From: a bacterium
Lineage (GTDB): Bacteria; Bdellovibrionota; UBA1018
Assembly: GCA_019751945.1 (NCBI GenBank)
Contig: JAIEMT010000009.1
Span: forward strand, 30,953 to 94,952
Reading direction: 5' to 3'
DNA length: 64,000 nt
How positions within the stretch are numbered: the stretch's first letter is position 1; each line of letters opens with the position of its first letter. The position numbers were made by a program, and so were the translations under genes. Shown piece by piece: positions 16,635 through 24,790 of the stretch. The notes beneath the pieces are model-generated. The model was given only the letters and a program-made list of their open reading frames with translations, was not told where the DNA came from and did not search any database.

Positions 16635-17807
16635 TTATTTCAGGCTCTTGAGCGCCTGCACTTGATCTGTTTTTTCCCAAGTGAACTCGGGTTCAGCGCG
16701 ACCGAAGTGACCGTAAGCGGCCGTCTTCAGATAGATCGGGCGGAGCAGATCCAGCGACTGAATGATGCCCGCTGGGCGGAGATGGAAAATCTCGCGCGCA
16801 GCGACTTCGAGTTTCTTGAGTTCCACTTTTTCAGTGCCGAAAGCGTTGACCATCACGCTGACGGGTTCAGCCACACCGATGGCATAAGCGAGCTGGACTA
16901 AGCATTTGTCTGCCAAGCCAGCAGCCACGATGTTCTTCGCAACGTAGCGGCCCATGTAACAAGCCGAACGATCCACCTTTGAAGGATCCTTGCCCGAGAA
17001 AGCCCCACCGCCGTGCGCGCCGTGGCCGCCGTAGGTGTCGACAATAATTTTACGGCCGGTGAGACCGCAATCGCCCATCGGACCACCGATCACGAAACGA
17101 CCGGTTGGGTTGATGTAAAACTTGGTGTTCGCATCGAGGTACTTGCCGGGAATGACTTTCTTCACGACTTCCTCGATCATCGCTTCTTTAATCTGAGAGT
17201 GTTTGATGGCTTCGTCGTGCTGAGTGCTGACGACGACAGCGTCCACGCGGCGCGGAACCCCATCTTCATACTCAACAGTGACTTGGGTCTTTCCATCCGG
17301 ACGCAACCAACCGAGGGTGCCATTCTTTCGCACCTGCGACAGGCGCAGTGCGAGTTTATGCGAAAGGTCCATCGTGAGCGGCATGAGTTCTTCAGACTCG
17401 CGCACGGCATAGCCGAACATGATGCCTTGATCTCCCGCACCTTGTTCTTGCTGATTGTGCATGCCCTGACCTTGGGTCACGCCTTGAGCAATGTCTGGCG
17501 ACTGACGATCCAAGGTGACCATCACGCTGCAGGTCTTGTAATCGAAACCTTTGTCCGACGAATCGTAACCAATCTTCTTAATCGTCTCGCGAGCGACATG
17601 AGAGTAGTCCACTCGAGCGTTTGTGGTCACTTCTCCTGCAATCACCACCAAACCGGTGGTCACCAACGTCTCACAAGCCACGCGCGATTTCGGATCTTGA
17701 GTCAAGATCGCGTCCAGGACGGCGTCTGAAATCTGATCGGCAATCTTATCGGGATGGCCTTCGGTGACGGATTCAGAAGTGAAAAGATAGTTACGCTTCG
17801 AGCTCAT
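16635..17807 (-). CDS. metK: S-adenosylmethionine synthetase
   Basis: MetK makes S-adenosylmethionine from methionine and ATP. ATG 17807 gives a 390-residue protein starting with the family N-terminus ([17 protein letters not shown]). Further signatures are [26 protein letters not shown] and [17 protein letters not shown] longer in-frame form would add 38 Lys/Ser-rich residues, but that extra DNA is used by a separate small gene in another frame, so the shorter start is preferred. AGGA lies 6-7 bases upstream of ATG 17807. Confidence 0.96.
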   Translation of the reverse strand: MSSKRNYLFTSESVTEGHPDKIADQISDAVLDAILTQDPKSRVACETLVTTGLVVIAGEVTTNARVDYSHVARETIKKIGYDSSDKGFDYKTCSVMVTLDRQSPDIAQGVTQGQGMHNQQEQGAGDQGIMFGYAVRESEELMPLTMDLSHKLALRLSQVRKNGTLGWLRPDGKTQVTVEYEDGVPRRVDAVVVSTQHDEAIKHSQIKEAMIEEVVKKVIPGKYLDANTKFYINPTGRFVIGGPMGDCGLTGRKIIVDTYGGHGAHGGGAFSGKDPSKVDRSACYMGRYVAKNIVAAGLADKCLVQLAYAIGVAEPVSVMVNAFGTEKVELKKLEVAAREIFHLRPAGIIQSLDLLRPIYLKTAAYGHFGRAEPEFTWEKTDQVQALKSLK

Positions 17808-17823
17808 AGAGGTCCTAACCTTT

Positions 17824-17949
17824 TTATTCTTGGTGGATGGCGAACTTCGGAGTCGTGCCTTTGTTTTGTTGCTTGCGCTTGCGGGCTTTCCCTTTGCGGG
17901 CTTTGCGAACTTTTCTGGCATTGCGAGTTTTTCCGGTACGTGACGACAT
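17824..17949 (-). CDS. 41-residue very basic small protein upstream of metK
   Basis: A short reading frame has a strong GGAGG ribosome site 10 bases before ATG 17949 and ends at TAA 17824, 16 bp before the metK start. The product is about half Lys/Arg in its first 30 residues ([17 protein letters not shown]) and ends [12 protein letters not shown]. Its composition resembles small ribosome- or nucleic-acid-binding proteins; no family is claimed. The ordered C-terminus after a basic run and the good ribosome site argue that it is a real gene, co-transcribed with metK. Confidence 0.6.
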   Translation of the reverse strand: MSSRTGKTRNARKVRKARKGKARKRKQQNKGTTPKFAIHQE

Positions 17950-17962
17950 GTTGATCCAACCT

Positions 17963-17996
17963 CCAGATCTAGGGTAATTCTTTTTCCCAGATCTAG
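17963..17996. promoter_or_regulatory. Direct repeat CCAGATCTAG in the metK promoter
   Basis: Two identical copies of CCAGATCTAG at 17,963-17,972 and 17,987-17,996 are spaced 24 bp start to start. Each contains the palindrome AGATCT. The right copy coincides with the expected -10 position of the minus-strand promoter, so it may be an operator pair. Confidence 0.4.
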
Positions 17997-18019
17997 CCTT
18001 CGGTACGGACCCTTGTCAA
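17991..18019 (-). promoter_or_regulatory. Promoter for the small basic gene and metK
   Basis: A perfect TTGACA (18019-18014) is followed 17 bases later by CTAGAT, or 18 later by TAGATC, within the repeated CCAGATCTAG. The -10 is weak, which fits a promoter needing or resisting a regulator. Confidence 0.4.
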
Positions 18020-18048
18020 TTCCATACTTCTGAGCTCTGCGGCTTAAC

Positions 18049-18064
18049 TTGGCTTAATCCTTGC
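18049..18064 (+). promoter_or_regulatory. Possible sigma-54 promoter ahead of cpaC
   Basis: TTGGCTTAATCCTTGC has GG and GC with the correct 10-base spacing and a good -12 element. The -24 element is imperfect (TTGGCTT for TTGGCAC). The predicted start would be about 18,076, only two bases before ATG 18078, so the message would be almost leaderless. Confidence 0.3.
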
Positions 18065-18077
18065 CCTTCTCCTAGCC

Positions 18078-19529
18078 ATGAAACTCCAATGGCACTTCGT
18101 TTTTGCGGTCACTTCGTTTCTTCCGTTTCTAATGACAACTAGCACAAGGGGGACAGAACTCGTTCCTAAACCTCCCCTGGTTTTGGCCCAAGGGGAACAG
18201 AGATTGCTCCAAATTCCAGGCCTTCTTCGCTACTCCGTAGGCGATCCGATTTTGAAAGTCTACCCCCTGAAAAAATCAGTGCCTTCGGCTGAAGAGGCGC
18301 TCCTAGTCAAGGGCTTGAAGCCCGGACGAACCGATCTTTGGGTCTGGAAAACCGATGGTTCGACAGAGTTTCGGCCAGTCCGAATTGAGAAATGGGCTCC
18401 GGACGGGGCCGACGGGGGGCTGCGACGGGAGCTCGATCTTCTGCAAGAAGTCGAGGTCATCGCTTCGGGTCCAGGAGTGATCCTCCGGGGGGAGGTTCGA
18501 AGCTGGGAGGAAGCCAAGCGGGTCGGACGCCTCGCCGACGCGTACCGGGCTCTCGTTAAAAATGAGACCCTACCCACCGCCACCTTGCTGGCCCAAGGCC
18601 GGGAGCGAATCGACGCCTGGTTAAAAACCTCTTCTTACCGGGACAAAATCTGGTTCGAAGAACGAGAGACTGGAATCTGGGTCCGAGGAAGCGCGACCTC
18701 TCCGCAGGAGCAAGTACGACTCGAGGCCAAATTGAAGTCGCTCTTCCCCTTGGTAGAGAGCGACGTTCAGTCCCTTCCTGACGATGCTCCAACCATTTAC
18801 TTCCGGGTTTTTCTTCTCGAGCTGCGGCGCAGTGAATTCGGTGCGCTCGGGGTGCGTTGGCCTGCCGAACAAGAGGGGGCCTTTCGAGTGACTTCTTCTG
18901 CAGTCGCTTCGAGCCTCCAACTGGATCTCACCTTGCAGGCATTAGAAGGAAAGGGTGCCGCAAAAATTCTCTCGCGACCAGAACTCGCGGTGCGCGCACC
19001 CGGTGAAGCAGAACTTTTTGCCGGTGGAGAAATTCCGATTCGCACCAAGACTCATTACATGTCCCAGGTCAATTGGAAGCAGTTCGGAGTTTCATTGAAA
19101 CTGAAAATCACTCACGTGGCTGGTGAAAAAATTCGGGCAGACATTTCCACCGAAGTGAGCCAACTCGATAGTTCTCTTTCTCAAGACGATATTCCCGGGA
19201 TGCAGGCGAATCGGATGCGCACTCAAGTGGATGCGAAGTTTGGAAAGCCGCTGCTGCTCTCGGGGCTCTTGCAACAGGGAATGCGCGACCAAGCCAAAGG
19301 GCTTCCGTTACTCCGGCAGATTCCGGTGCTGGGTTTACTCTTTGGCTCGGAAGATTATTTAAATAACGTATCGGAACTCGTCGCGATACTACTCCCCTAC
19401 GCAGCTCCCCCCACCACGCGGTGGACGCTTCCGCGTGGCCCCCTTCCTCTTCCGCGCGATTGGACTTCTCCCGCAGCGGAACGCCAACTCAGAAACTCTC
19501 CAGGCTTTCCTTGGACGGCACTCGAATGA
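18078..19529 (+). CDS. cpaC: Tad/Flp-type secretin (CpaC/RcpA family)
   Basis: This is the outer-membrane channel subunit of Tad-type pili. The 483-residue protein has an N-terminal signal sequence and the short N-terminal beta domain (PLVLAQGEQRLLQIPG, about 33-48). A BON-like segment follows (LRGEVRSWEEAKRVGRL), then the secretin domain from about 235 to 445 with AAKILSRPELAVRAPGEAE and GGEIPI. The stop overlaps the cpaF start (ATGA). No cpaB, pilin or tadZ/cpaE gene lies beside it, which is unusual. No clear ribosome site precedes ATG 18078. Confidence 0.85.
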   Translation: MKLQWHFVFAVTSFLPFLMTTSTRGTELVPKPPLVLAQGEQRLLQIPGLLRYSVGDPILKVYPLKKSVPSAEEALLVKGLKPGRTDLWVWKTDGSTEFRPVRIEKWAPDGADGGLRRELDLLQEVEVIASGPGVILRGEVRSWEEAKRVGRLADAYRALVKNETLPTATLLAQGRERIDAWLKTSSYRDKIWFEERETGIWVRGSATSPQEQVRLEAKLKSLFPLVESDVQSLPDDAPTIYFRVFLLELRRSEFGALGVRWPAEQEGAFRVTSSAVASSLQLDLTLQALEGKGAAKILSRPELAVRAPGEAELFAGGEIPIRTKTHYMSQVNWKQFGVSLKLKITHVAGEKIRADISTEVSQLDSSLSQDDIPGMQANRMRTQVDAKFGKPLLLSGLLQQGMRDQAKGLPLLRQIPVLGLLFGSEDYLNNVSELVAILLPYAAPPTTRWTLPRGPLPLPRDWTSPAAERQLRNSPGFPWTALE

Positions 19530-20452
19530 TTCGCACTCCGGCTTGGCTTTCAGATCTCTTGGCTGATTCAGCCATCACCGACATTTGCATCAACGGGGAA
19601 AACCAGGTGTTCGTCGATCGAGGCCTAGGCTTGGAAGGTTTGGGACCGACTCCATGGAAAGAGGACGAAATCAAAACCTGGGTGGTCGAGGCACTTTCGG
19701 AAGCGGGTAAATCTTGGGACGCTCGTAACCCGTTTGCAGACGCGAGTTTGAGATCGGGGCATCGACTTCACGTCTGCTTTCCCCCACTGGCTTCTCACGG
19801 CACTTTGATTTCACTCCGCCGCCTGGCTCAGAAAAACGGCCCCACCCTACAACGTTGGGGGCAGTCTCCCTCGTTTGATTTTCTAGTTCAAGCTGTTCGC
19901 CGGGGAGAATCCATCCTGATATCGGGCGCCACCGGGAGTGGAAAGACGACTTTGGCCTCGGACCTTCTCAGTTGCGTCCCTCCTCAGGAGCGAATGATTG
20001 CCCTAGAAGACACACCCGAACTTCAGCCCCACCATCCCCATTTTCTGAGTCTGGTATCCCGCCCCCCGAATGCCGACGGGTGCGGGGAAGTGACTTTGCG
20101 GACCTTGCTTCGACAAACCCTCCGAATGCGACCCGATCGCATCATCTTAGGAGAGTGCCGAGGTAGCGAAGTTCTAGACCTCCTGCAGGCTCTGAACACC
20201 GGTCATCAAGGGGCGCTCGCCACCCTGCACGCCAATTCCCCTCGAGATGCCCTTCGTCGAATCGAGCTCCTCTGTCTGATTTCCTCGGAAGGAAAGCTTG
20301 CCCCGTCGGTCATCCGGGAGCTGCTGGCGGTTGGCATTCAATGGTTGGTGCAAGTCCGCAGAACGGGAGGGGTTCGGGCGATTGAGGAGATCTGGAAGCT
20401 GGAAGGGCGGGAAGGCGATACCATCCTTCTCAGACCGATAAATAATACATAA
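19526..20452 (+). CDS. cpaF: CpaF/TadA-type secretion ATPase, short form
   Basis: This is the hexameric ATPase that powers pilus assembly or secretion. ATG 19526 overlaps the cpaC stop and gives 308 residues. Motifs: Walker A GATGSGKT at 134-141, the Asp box MIALEDTPEL at about 157-166, Walker B IILGECRG and the His box GALATLHAN. CpaF proteins are usually about 430-500 residues. This one lacks most of the N-terminal region and begins almost directly at the TDICINGENQVFVDRG segment, so it may be a minimal version. Longer in-frame starts would read into the cpaC coding end and are not favoured. Confidence 0.88.
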   Translation: MIRTPAWLSDLLADSAITDICINGENQVFVDRGLGLEGLGPTPWKEDEIKTWVVEALSEAGKSWDARNPFADASLRSGHRLHVCFPPLASHGTLISLRRLAQKNGPTLQRWGQSPSFDFLVQAVRRGESILISGATGSGKTTLASDLLSCVPPQERMIALEDTPELQPHHPHFLSLVSRPPNADGCGEVTLRTLLRQTLRMRPDRIILGECRGSEVLDLLQALNTGHQGALATLHANSPRDALRRIELLCLISSEGKLAPSVIRELLAVGIQWLVQVRRTGGVRAIEEIWKLEGREGDTILLRPINNT

Positions 20453-20480
20453 CTGGCATCAAGACTGATAAAGCTAGGAA

Positions 20481-20909
20481 ATGGCTTTCTGGTTCTTGGG
20501 CATCTTTTATATCGTGGCTTCGCTCTTTGCCTTCTTCTTTCCCAATGAACTTTGCTTTGCCCTGAGCTACGGAGTGCGATTCTTTCCGAGCTTCATTCCC
20601 CTGCCAGACGGCGGTGCTGACAAATTTTGGTCCATTTTTGCGGCTGCAGGAGCCATGCTTCTGGCGAGCCTGAGTTTTCTCTCAGCCACCCAACCCAAAA
20701 ATACGACCTACACCTTGATTCATCTCTTTGCTAAAATCATTGTCGTGGCTGGATTTTTACACCTCTATCTAGACGAAAAGCAGTACCTCGCTTACTTGCT
20801 CGTCACGCTCATCGAATCTGCGATCGCGATTTTTCTCACCGTACACTTACTCATGACTGCAGCCTGGCACGCACAGACCAAACTGCGTGCCAGAGGAGGA
20901 AGCACCTAG
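20481..20909 (+). CDS. Four-helix integral membrane protein
   Basis: The 142-residue protein has four predicted transmembrane helices (about 3-20, 50-68, 80-98 and 105-128) and a polar C-terminal tail. No family is recognised. Its stop overlaps the GTG start of the next gene by one base, so the two are coupled. It is 28 bp after cpaF and may belong to the same transcript, but nothing in it points to pilus assembly. Confidence 0.65.
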   Translation: MAFWFLGIFYIVASLFAFFFPNELCFALSYGVRFFPSFIPLPDGGADKFWSIFAAAGAMLLASLSFLSATQPKNTTYTLIHLFAKIIVVAGFLHLYLDEKQYLAYLLVTLIESAIAIFLTVHLLMTAAWHAQTKLRARGGST

Positions 20910-21931
20910 TGGACACCTCTATCTGGGACTCGCAGATCAAGAACATCAATTCCGGCAAGGGTTACCAAGAGGTTTGGTACCTCACCATGATGGACCCGAA
21001 GAGTTTGCGCGCACTCACGCTCCGATTTTCAATTCTTTCCAGTCACAACGGATTTCGAAAAATAGCTGAGACCTGGGCCATTTACTTCGAACGCACCAAA
21101 GAAAAAGAAATGGTGAAGTCGGCGGTGAAACAAACTTTCGACATCCGAGAGTTCAGTTCCACGCCTACCGACGGCGGAGCGATTATTAAAATCGCAAACA
21201 GCTTTGTATCGCCCACCGAAACTCGTGGAAAAATTCAATCCAAGGGGCAGGGTGTGAGTTGGGATTTGAAGATCGACCAGAGCGGCGCATTTCGCTTCAA
21301 TGCCGTTCCAGAACTTTTGCAAAATCATCCGAAGCTTTTTCAACACACGACCCTGAAATCTTACGAAGCCTTGAAGTTCAGTGGGACTTCTGAAATCGGT
21401 GGAGAGAAACAGGAATGGAAAGATGTTCCCGGTGTTCTCACCCATTCCGCTGGAACGCGATCGGGCGAATCTTGGGTCTGGGCTCATTGCAATACGTTCG
21501 TCAACGAACAGAACCAACCGGTGCCGTTTGTATTCGAGGGTTGGGAAGGCAAGCGCAAGCTTGGGCCTCTGCTCAGTCCCCGAGTTTCGTCGCTCTACTT
21601 CGTTTACCAAAATCAGGAGTATAAATTTAAATCCCTCTGGGACAACTTCAAGAGCCGATCGAAGTCTTCGCTCACGGAGTGGGAATTCCAAGTCGAAAAG
21701 GATGACCTCCTCTTCAAAGGGAGTGCGAAGTCCGAGTTAAAGGATTTTGCGGGACTCACTTACGAAGATACGGATGGTTCCCTGGTCTACTGCGCTCATT
21801 CAAAACTTTCAGACATCACGATCACCGTTTATCGCCGCGGAAAGCTCGAGTGTACTTTAAAGAGTGCCGGGACCGCTGCCCTCGAGTTCGCCGACCGGAA
21901 GAAGAATCCTTACGTTGCACTGCTGGTTTAA
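20909..21931 (+). CDS. Unrecognised 340-residue cytoplasmic protein, beta-rich
   Basis: Translation starts at GTG 20909, overlapping the previous stop. There is no signal peptide or membrane segment. The sequence alternates short strands with Trp-rich stretches (GVSWDLKIDQSGAFRF, ESWVWAHCNTFVNE, GWEGKRKLGP). It resembles a lipocalin- or AttH-like double beta-barrel, such as is seen in tocopherol-cyclase-like and carotenoid-hydratase-like proteins. That resemblance is impressionistic. The last 110 bp overlap a small gene on the other strand. Confidence 0.6.
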   Translation: MDTSIWDSQIKNINSGKGYQEVWYLTMMDPKSLRALTLRFSILSSHNGFRKIAETWAIYFERTKEKEMVKSAVKQTFDIREFSSTPTDGGAIIKIANSFVSPTETRGKIQSKGQGVSWDLKIDQSGAFRFNAVPELLQNHPKLFQHTTLKSYEALKFSGTSEIGGEKQEWKDVPGVLTHSAGTRSGESWVWAHCNTFVNEQNQPVPFVFEGWEGKRKLGPLLSPRVSSLYFVYQNQEYKFKSLWDNFKSRSKSSLTEWEFQVEKDDLLFKGSAKSELKDFAGLTYEDTDGSLVYCAHSKLSDITITVYRRGKLECTLKSAGTAALEFADRKKNPYVALLV

Positions 21932-22052
21932 ATTCAAACGGCGGAATGGGATCGAGTAACTTCGCAGCTCCCTCGGGAAAATCCCAAGCCTTCCCCCCAA
22001 TAATCACCGAAAAGAATATTCCCCAGATCAGCCACTTAAAGACGAAACGCAT
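21822..22052 (-). CDS. Small membrane-anchored protein after the TadB/C-like gene
   Basis: The 76-residue frame has GGAG six bases before ATG 22052 and overlaps the end of the upstream gene by 17 bp, which argues for real translation. It starts with one transmembrane segment or signal (MRFVFKWLIWGIFFSVIIGG). A Pro-rich stretch follows, then a basic low-complexity tail that overlaps the convergent gene for 110 bp. The tail may be read-through of antisense sequence, so the functional part may be only the first 45 or so residues. Confidence 0.45.
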   Translation of the reverse strand: MRFVFKWLIWGIFFSVIIGGKAWDFPEGAAKLLDPIPPFEFKPAVQRKDSSSGRRTRGQRSRHSLKYTRAFRGDKR

Positions 22053-23043
22053 CGGCTGCTCCTAAAAACAGTCCGGAAGCAAGCAATCCCAAAATCGGAG
22101 GTGCCACGCAAAGAAAGAGTGGCTTCAACGCCCGCGTTGCGAGCATGGAAAGCTCCTGCTCAATTCGGGTACGGACTTCGCTTCTTAGAGCCTGAAGCGC
22201 ATTCTCCACTCGCTCCGTGCAAGGCTTGCCGTCCATCACGCTGGATTGAATACACCTTCGAAGATGTGTTCCTGTTTCAGCGATCACTTGAGCCAGCGCA
22301 TTTTTCTGTACCGGCTGCCCTTCTTCAGATTTCCAAATGGACGAACCCCATTGCTCCAGCAAATCCGGACAGTGAGATCTTAGGAATTCTCCGGCTTGCA
22401 CCCAAGCCAGGTCCGGAGGGGTCCCCGCGCGAACGACTGCCAAAAATCGTTCTCCTGCACACTGAGCACCCAAAATCCAGTTTCGTTGTTCTCCAGATAA
22501 ACCACCCCAACGCGCGTCTTCAGCAATGGAGATCAACCAAAGTGTCCCGATCAAAGTCCAAAGCGTGGCCAGTGAACAAACCAAAAACCAAATCAGACTT
22601 CGCTCTGCGATTCCCGGCACCAAACCGTAAAGAAAAATTCCAAAAAGAGGGGCGAGCGCAGCACAGATGAGTGCTTGAGCAAAGGCCTGAGAGGCTTTGG
22701 CCTTCGATTCTTGAATTCGCGTCAGATGATTTTCAGCCAGAGCTCGAATTCTTCTCAGCGTAGGAAGAATGGCCCCACCCTGCGCCCGCAGCTTTGAAAT
22801 ACTTTCGTGCGCAAGATCTCCCCAAGGAGCCCCGATTTCAGCCAGTGCATCCCACTGCTCTTTTCGAGGCACAAGTCCGGCCTCTAACGTTTCTTGATAT
22901 TCATGAAGCAGGAACACGCACTTCCGGGCCGATTCCCTTTCCTTCTTCGTTTTAGAATTGAAGAACTTCGAGATTTCGAGTCCAGAGAAGAGACTAGCTA
23001 AACCCAGGAGCGCCGCCAGAAACGTAAGAATCCATAAAACCAT
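22036..23043 (-). CDS. TadB/TadC-like membrane platform protein (type II secretion F family)
   Basis: The 335-residue product has an N-terminal transmembrane helix, a cytoplasmic helical region (GGAILPTLRRIRALAENH, about 91-108) and a pair of hydrophobic helices (about 125-145 and 150-172). A second cytoplasmic region and a C-terminal hydrophobic pair follow (LKPLFLCVAPPILGLLASG). This is the layout of GspF-domain proteins of Tad systems. It lies on the opposite strand from cpaC/cpaF, 1.6 kb away, directly after tldD. It is probably the inner-membrane platform for the CpaF motor; TadB versus TadC cannot be decided. Confidence 0.65.
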   Translation of the reverse strand: MVLWILTFLAALLGLASLFSGLEISKFFNSKTKKERESARKCVFLLHEYQETLEAGLVPRKEQWDALAEIGAPWGDLAHESISKLRAQGGAILPTLRRIRALAENHLTRIQESKAKASQAFAQALICAALAPLFGIFLYGLVPGIAERSLIWFLVCSLATLWTLIGTLWLISIAEDARWGGLSGEQRNWILGAQCAGERFLAVVRAGTPPDLAWVQAGEFLRSHCPDLLEQWGSSIWKSEEGQPVQKNALAQVIAETGTHLRRCIQSSVMDGKPCTERVENALQALRSEVRTRIEQELSMLATRALKPLFLCVAPPILGLLASGLFLGAADAFRL

Positions 23044-23079
23044 GCGGGGGCGAGAGCAAGTTTCGAGCCGGGAAAGAAG

Positions 23080-24531
23080 CTACTTCCAATACTCCGTCAT
23101 CGGCACCTCACCGCCCACGGTGAGTTCGGGAATGCGTAAAGTGGGCTGAGCATCAGTGACCGGAGCGCCTTGGCCGTCTTTACCGCAAGTGCCGGTGTCG
23201 AAGTAACCGAGGTCGGTGCCGACGCGATCGACGATCGACAAAACCTTCGGACCATTGCCAACCAGTGTGGCGCCACGAATAGCAGAGCCAAGCTTTCCGT
23301 TTTCAATCAGATAGCCCTCGGTCACTGCAAAAACAAAATCACCCGTGACGGTGTTCACTTGTCCACCGCCCATGGCCTTTACGAAAATTCCCTTCGACGT
23401 ATCTTTCAAAATCGCAGCGGGGTCGTCTTTGCCGGCAGCGATGTAAGTATTCGTCATGCGAACGATGGGCTTACTCCGAAAAGTTTCACGACGACCATTC
23501 CCGGTGGAAGGCATGTCAAACTTCATCGCCGACAGACGGTCGACCATGTAGCCTTTCAACACCCCATTTTCGATCAGCACATTTTTCTGGGAGGGCGTGC
23601 CTTCATCATCGAACGAATAACTACCGCGCTTGCCCGGCATGGTGCCGTCATCCAAAACCGTAATCAATGGAGATGCTACCAACTGACCCTTTTTCTCGGC
23701 GTAAACAGAAAGACCGTTGCAAGCGAGATCCGCTTCCAAGCCATGGCCGACGGCCTCATGAATCATCGTACCACCAGCATCCGCAGCGAGAACCACGGGC
23801 ATAGTTCCAGCCGGAGCCGCCTTTGCCTGAAGCAACACTTTTGTTCTTCGGGCAGCCTCGGCACCAATTTCTTCGGGCGTAGTCTCATCAAAAAACTCTG
23901 CACCGACATAACCCCCGTCGCTCTCATGACTCATTTGCACGCGACCTTCTTTTTCGCCCACGACTTGCACGTACATCTGCAAATAGGTTTTAGAATCCCG
24001 CGCCATTAAACCATCGCTGTTGACGATGAAAATTTTTCGTAAAGTATCTAAGACCACCGAAGTGACTTGTCGTGCCTCTGGCAACTCTGCACGAGCAGCA
24101 GCATCGCCCCGCTTCGCCCACTCAATTTTTGCGGCAAGAGGAACTTCCCGCGGCGATTTCTTAATTCGATAGGAAGCAATGTCTGAAACCGGTTGCTTCG
24201 ACTCTCTCCAATCATACTTGCGAGACACCTTTTTCTGAGAAGCACCTTGAGCAGCCGCAGATAAAGTTTCCGCCAGATCCAACAACGCTTTGTCGGTCAG
24301 AACCGTGGTGTAGCCATAGATGGATTTCCCATCGAAAAGAATTCTCAAACCTGCGCCGCGATCGGTACCTTGAATCACGGTATCCAACTTCTGGCCTTCG
24401 TAAATCACCCGCGTGGACTGGGTTTCTTCAAAATAGATTTCTGCGAAGTCCCCACCATTACGCAGTGCTGCATTTAGAATTTTTTCGTAATTCAGATCTG
24501 GCTTAAACTCGGACGGGGCTCGGGAGCTCAT
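23080..24531 (-). CDS. tldD: TldD metalloprotease
   Basis: TldD pairs with TldE/PmbA in a metalloprotease that trims peptides such as microcin B17 precursor or CcdA. The 483-residue length is typical. The zinc motif HEAVGH is at 258-263 (HExxxH) and the conserved GKRGSYSFDDEGTP and GGGQVNTVTGDF regions are present. No pmbA gene is seen in the window. Its start overlaps the upstream DUF4911-like gene by 29 bp. Confidence 0.94.
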   Translation of the reverse strand: MSSRAPSEFKPDLNYEKILNAALRNGGDFAEIYFEETQSTRVIYEGQKLDTVIQGTDRGAGLRILFDGKSIYGYTTVLTDKALLDLAETLSAAAQGASQKKVSRKYDWRESKQPVSDIASYRIKKSPREVPLAAKIEWAKRGDAAARAELPEARQVTSVVLDTLRKIFIVNSDGLMARDSKTYLQMYVQVVGEKEGRVQMSHESDGGYVGAEFFDETTPEEIGAEAARRTKVLLQAKAAPAGTMPVVLAADAGGTMIHEAVGHGLEADLACNGLSVYAEKKGQLVASPLITVLDDGTMPGKRGSYSFDDEGTPSQKNVLIENGVLKGYMVDRLSAMKFDMPSTGNGRRETFRSKPIVRMTNTYIAAGKDDPAAILKDTSKGIFVKAMGGGQVNTVTGDFVFAVTEGYLIENGKLGSAIRGATLVGNGPKVLSIVDRVGTDLGYFDTGTCGKDGQGAPVTDAQPTLRIPELTVGGEVPMTEYWK

Positions 24532-24745
24532 AGATCAAATCTCCTAGTTCACTGAGAACGCGTATCAATTCTTCCTTGAAATCCAGAGGGACGGTCAGCT
24601 CTAAGTCTCGGTGCGGAGTACCCACCTGGTAGTCCACAGTAGAATAGCTCACTATTCCTTCGTGTGACTCCAAAATACAGTACACGAAGGCAGAATCTTC
24701 TTTTTTAACGCGAATCAGCATCTGTTCGATTTGCATCGGTTTCAT
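24503..24745 (-). CDS. DUF4911-like small protein
   Basis: The 80-residue protein (ATG 24745; the next in-frame ATG at 24736 and an upstream TTG are alternatives) reads IEQMLIRVKKEDSAFVYCIL, then HEGIVSYSTVDY and LELTVPLDFKEEL. That pattern fits the DUF4911 family from memory. It has no signal or membrane helix and overlaps tldD by 29 bp, so the two are coupled. Its function is unknown. Confidence 0.6.
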   Translation of the reverse strand: MKPMQIEQMLIRVKKEDSAFVYCILESHEGIVSYSTVDYQVGTPHRDLELTVPLDFKEELIRVLSELGDLIYELPSPVRV

Positions 24746-24790
24746 CTGTTTTCTTGCCGAAATGGACAACTCTGCTTATCCTTAAATGAT

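Noticed and set aside
17808..17921. 38-residue Lys/Ser-rich N-terminal extension of MetK
   Set aside because: MetK family proteins start at [12 protein letters not shown], and the extension DNA encodes a separate small basic gene with a good ribosome site.
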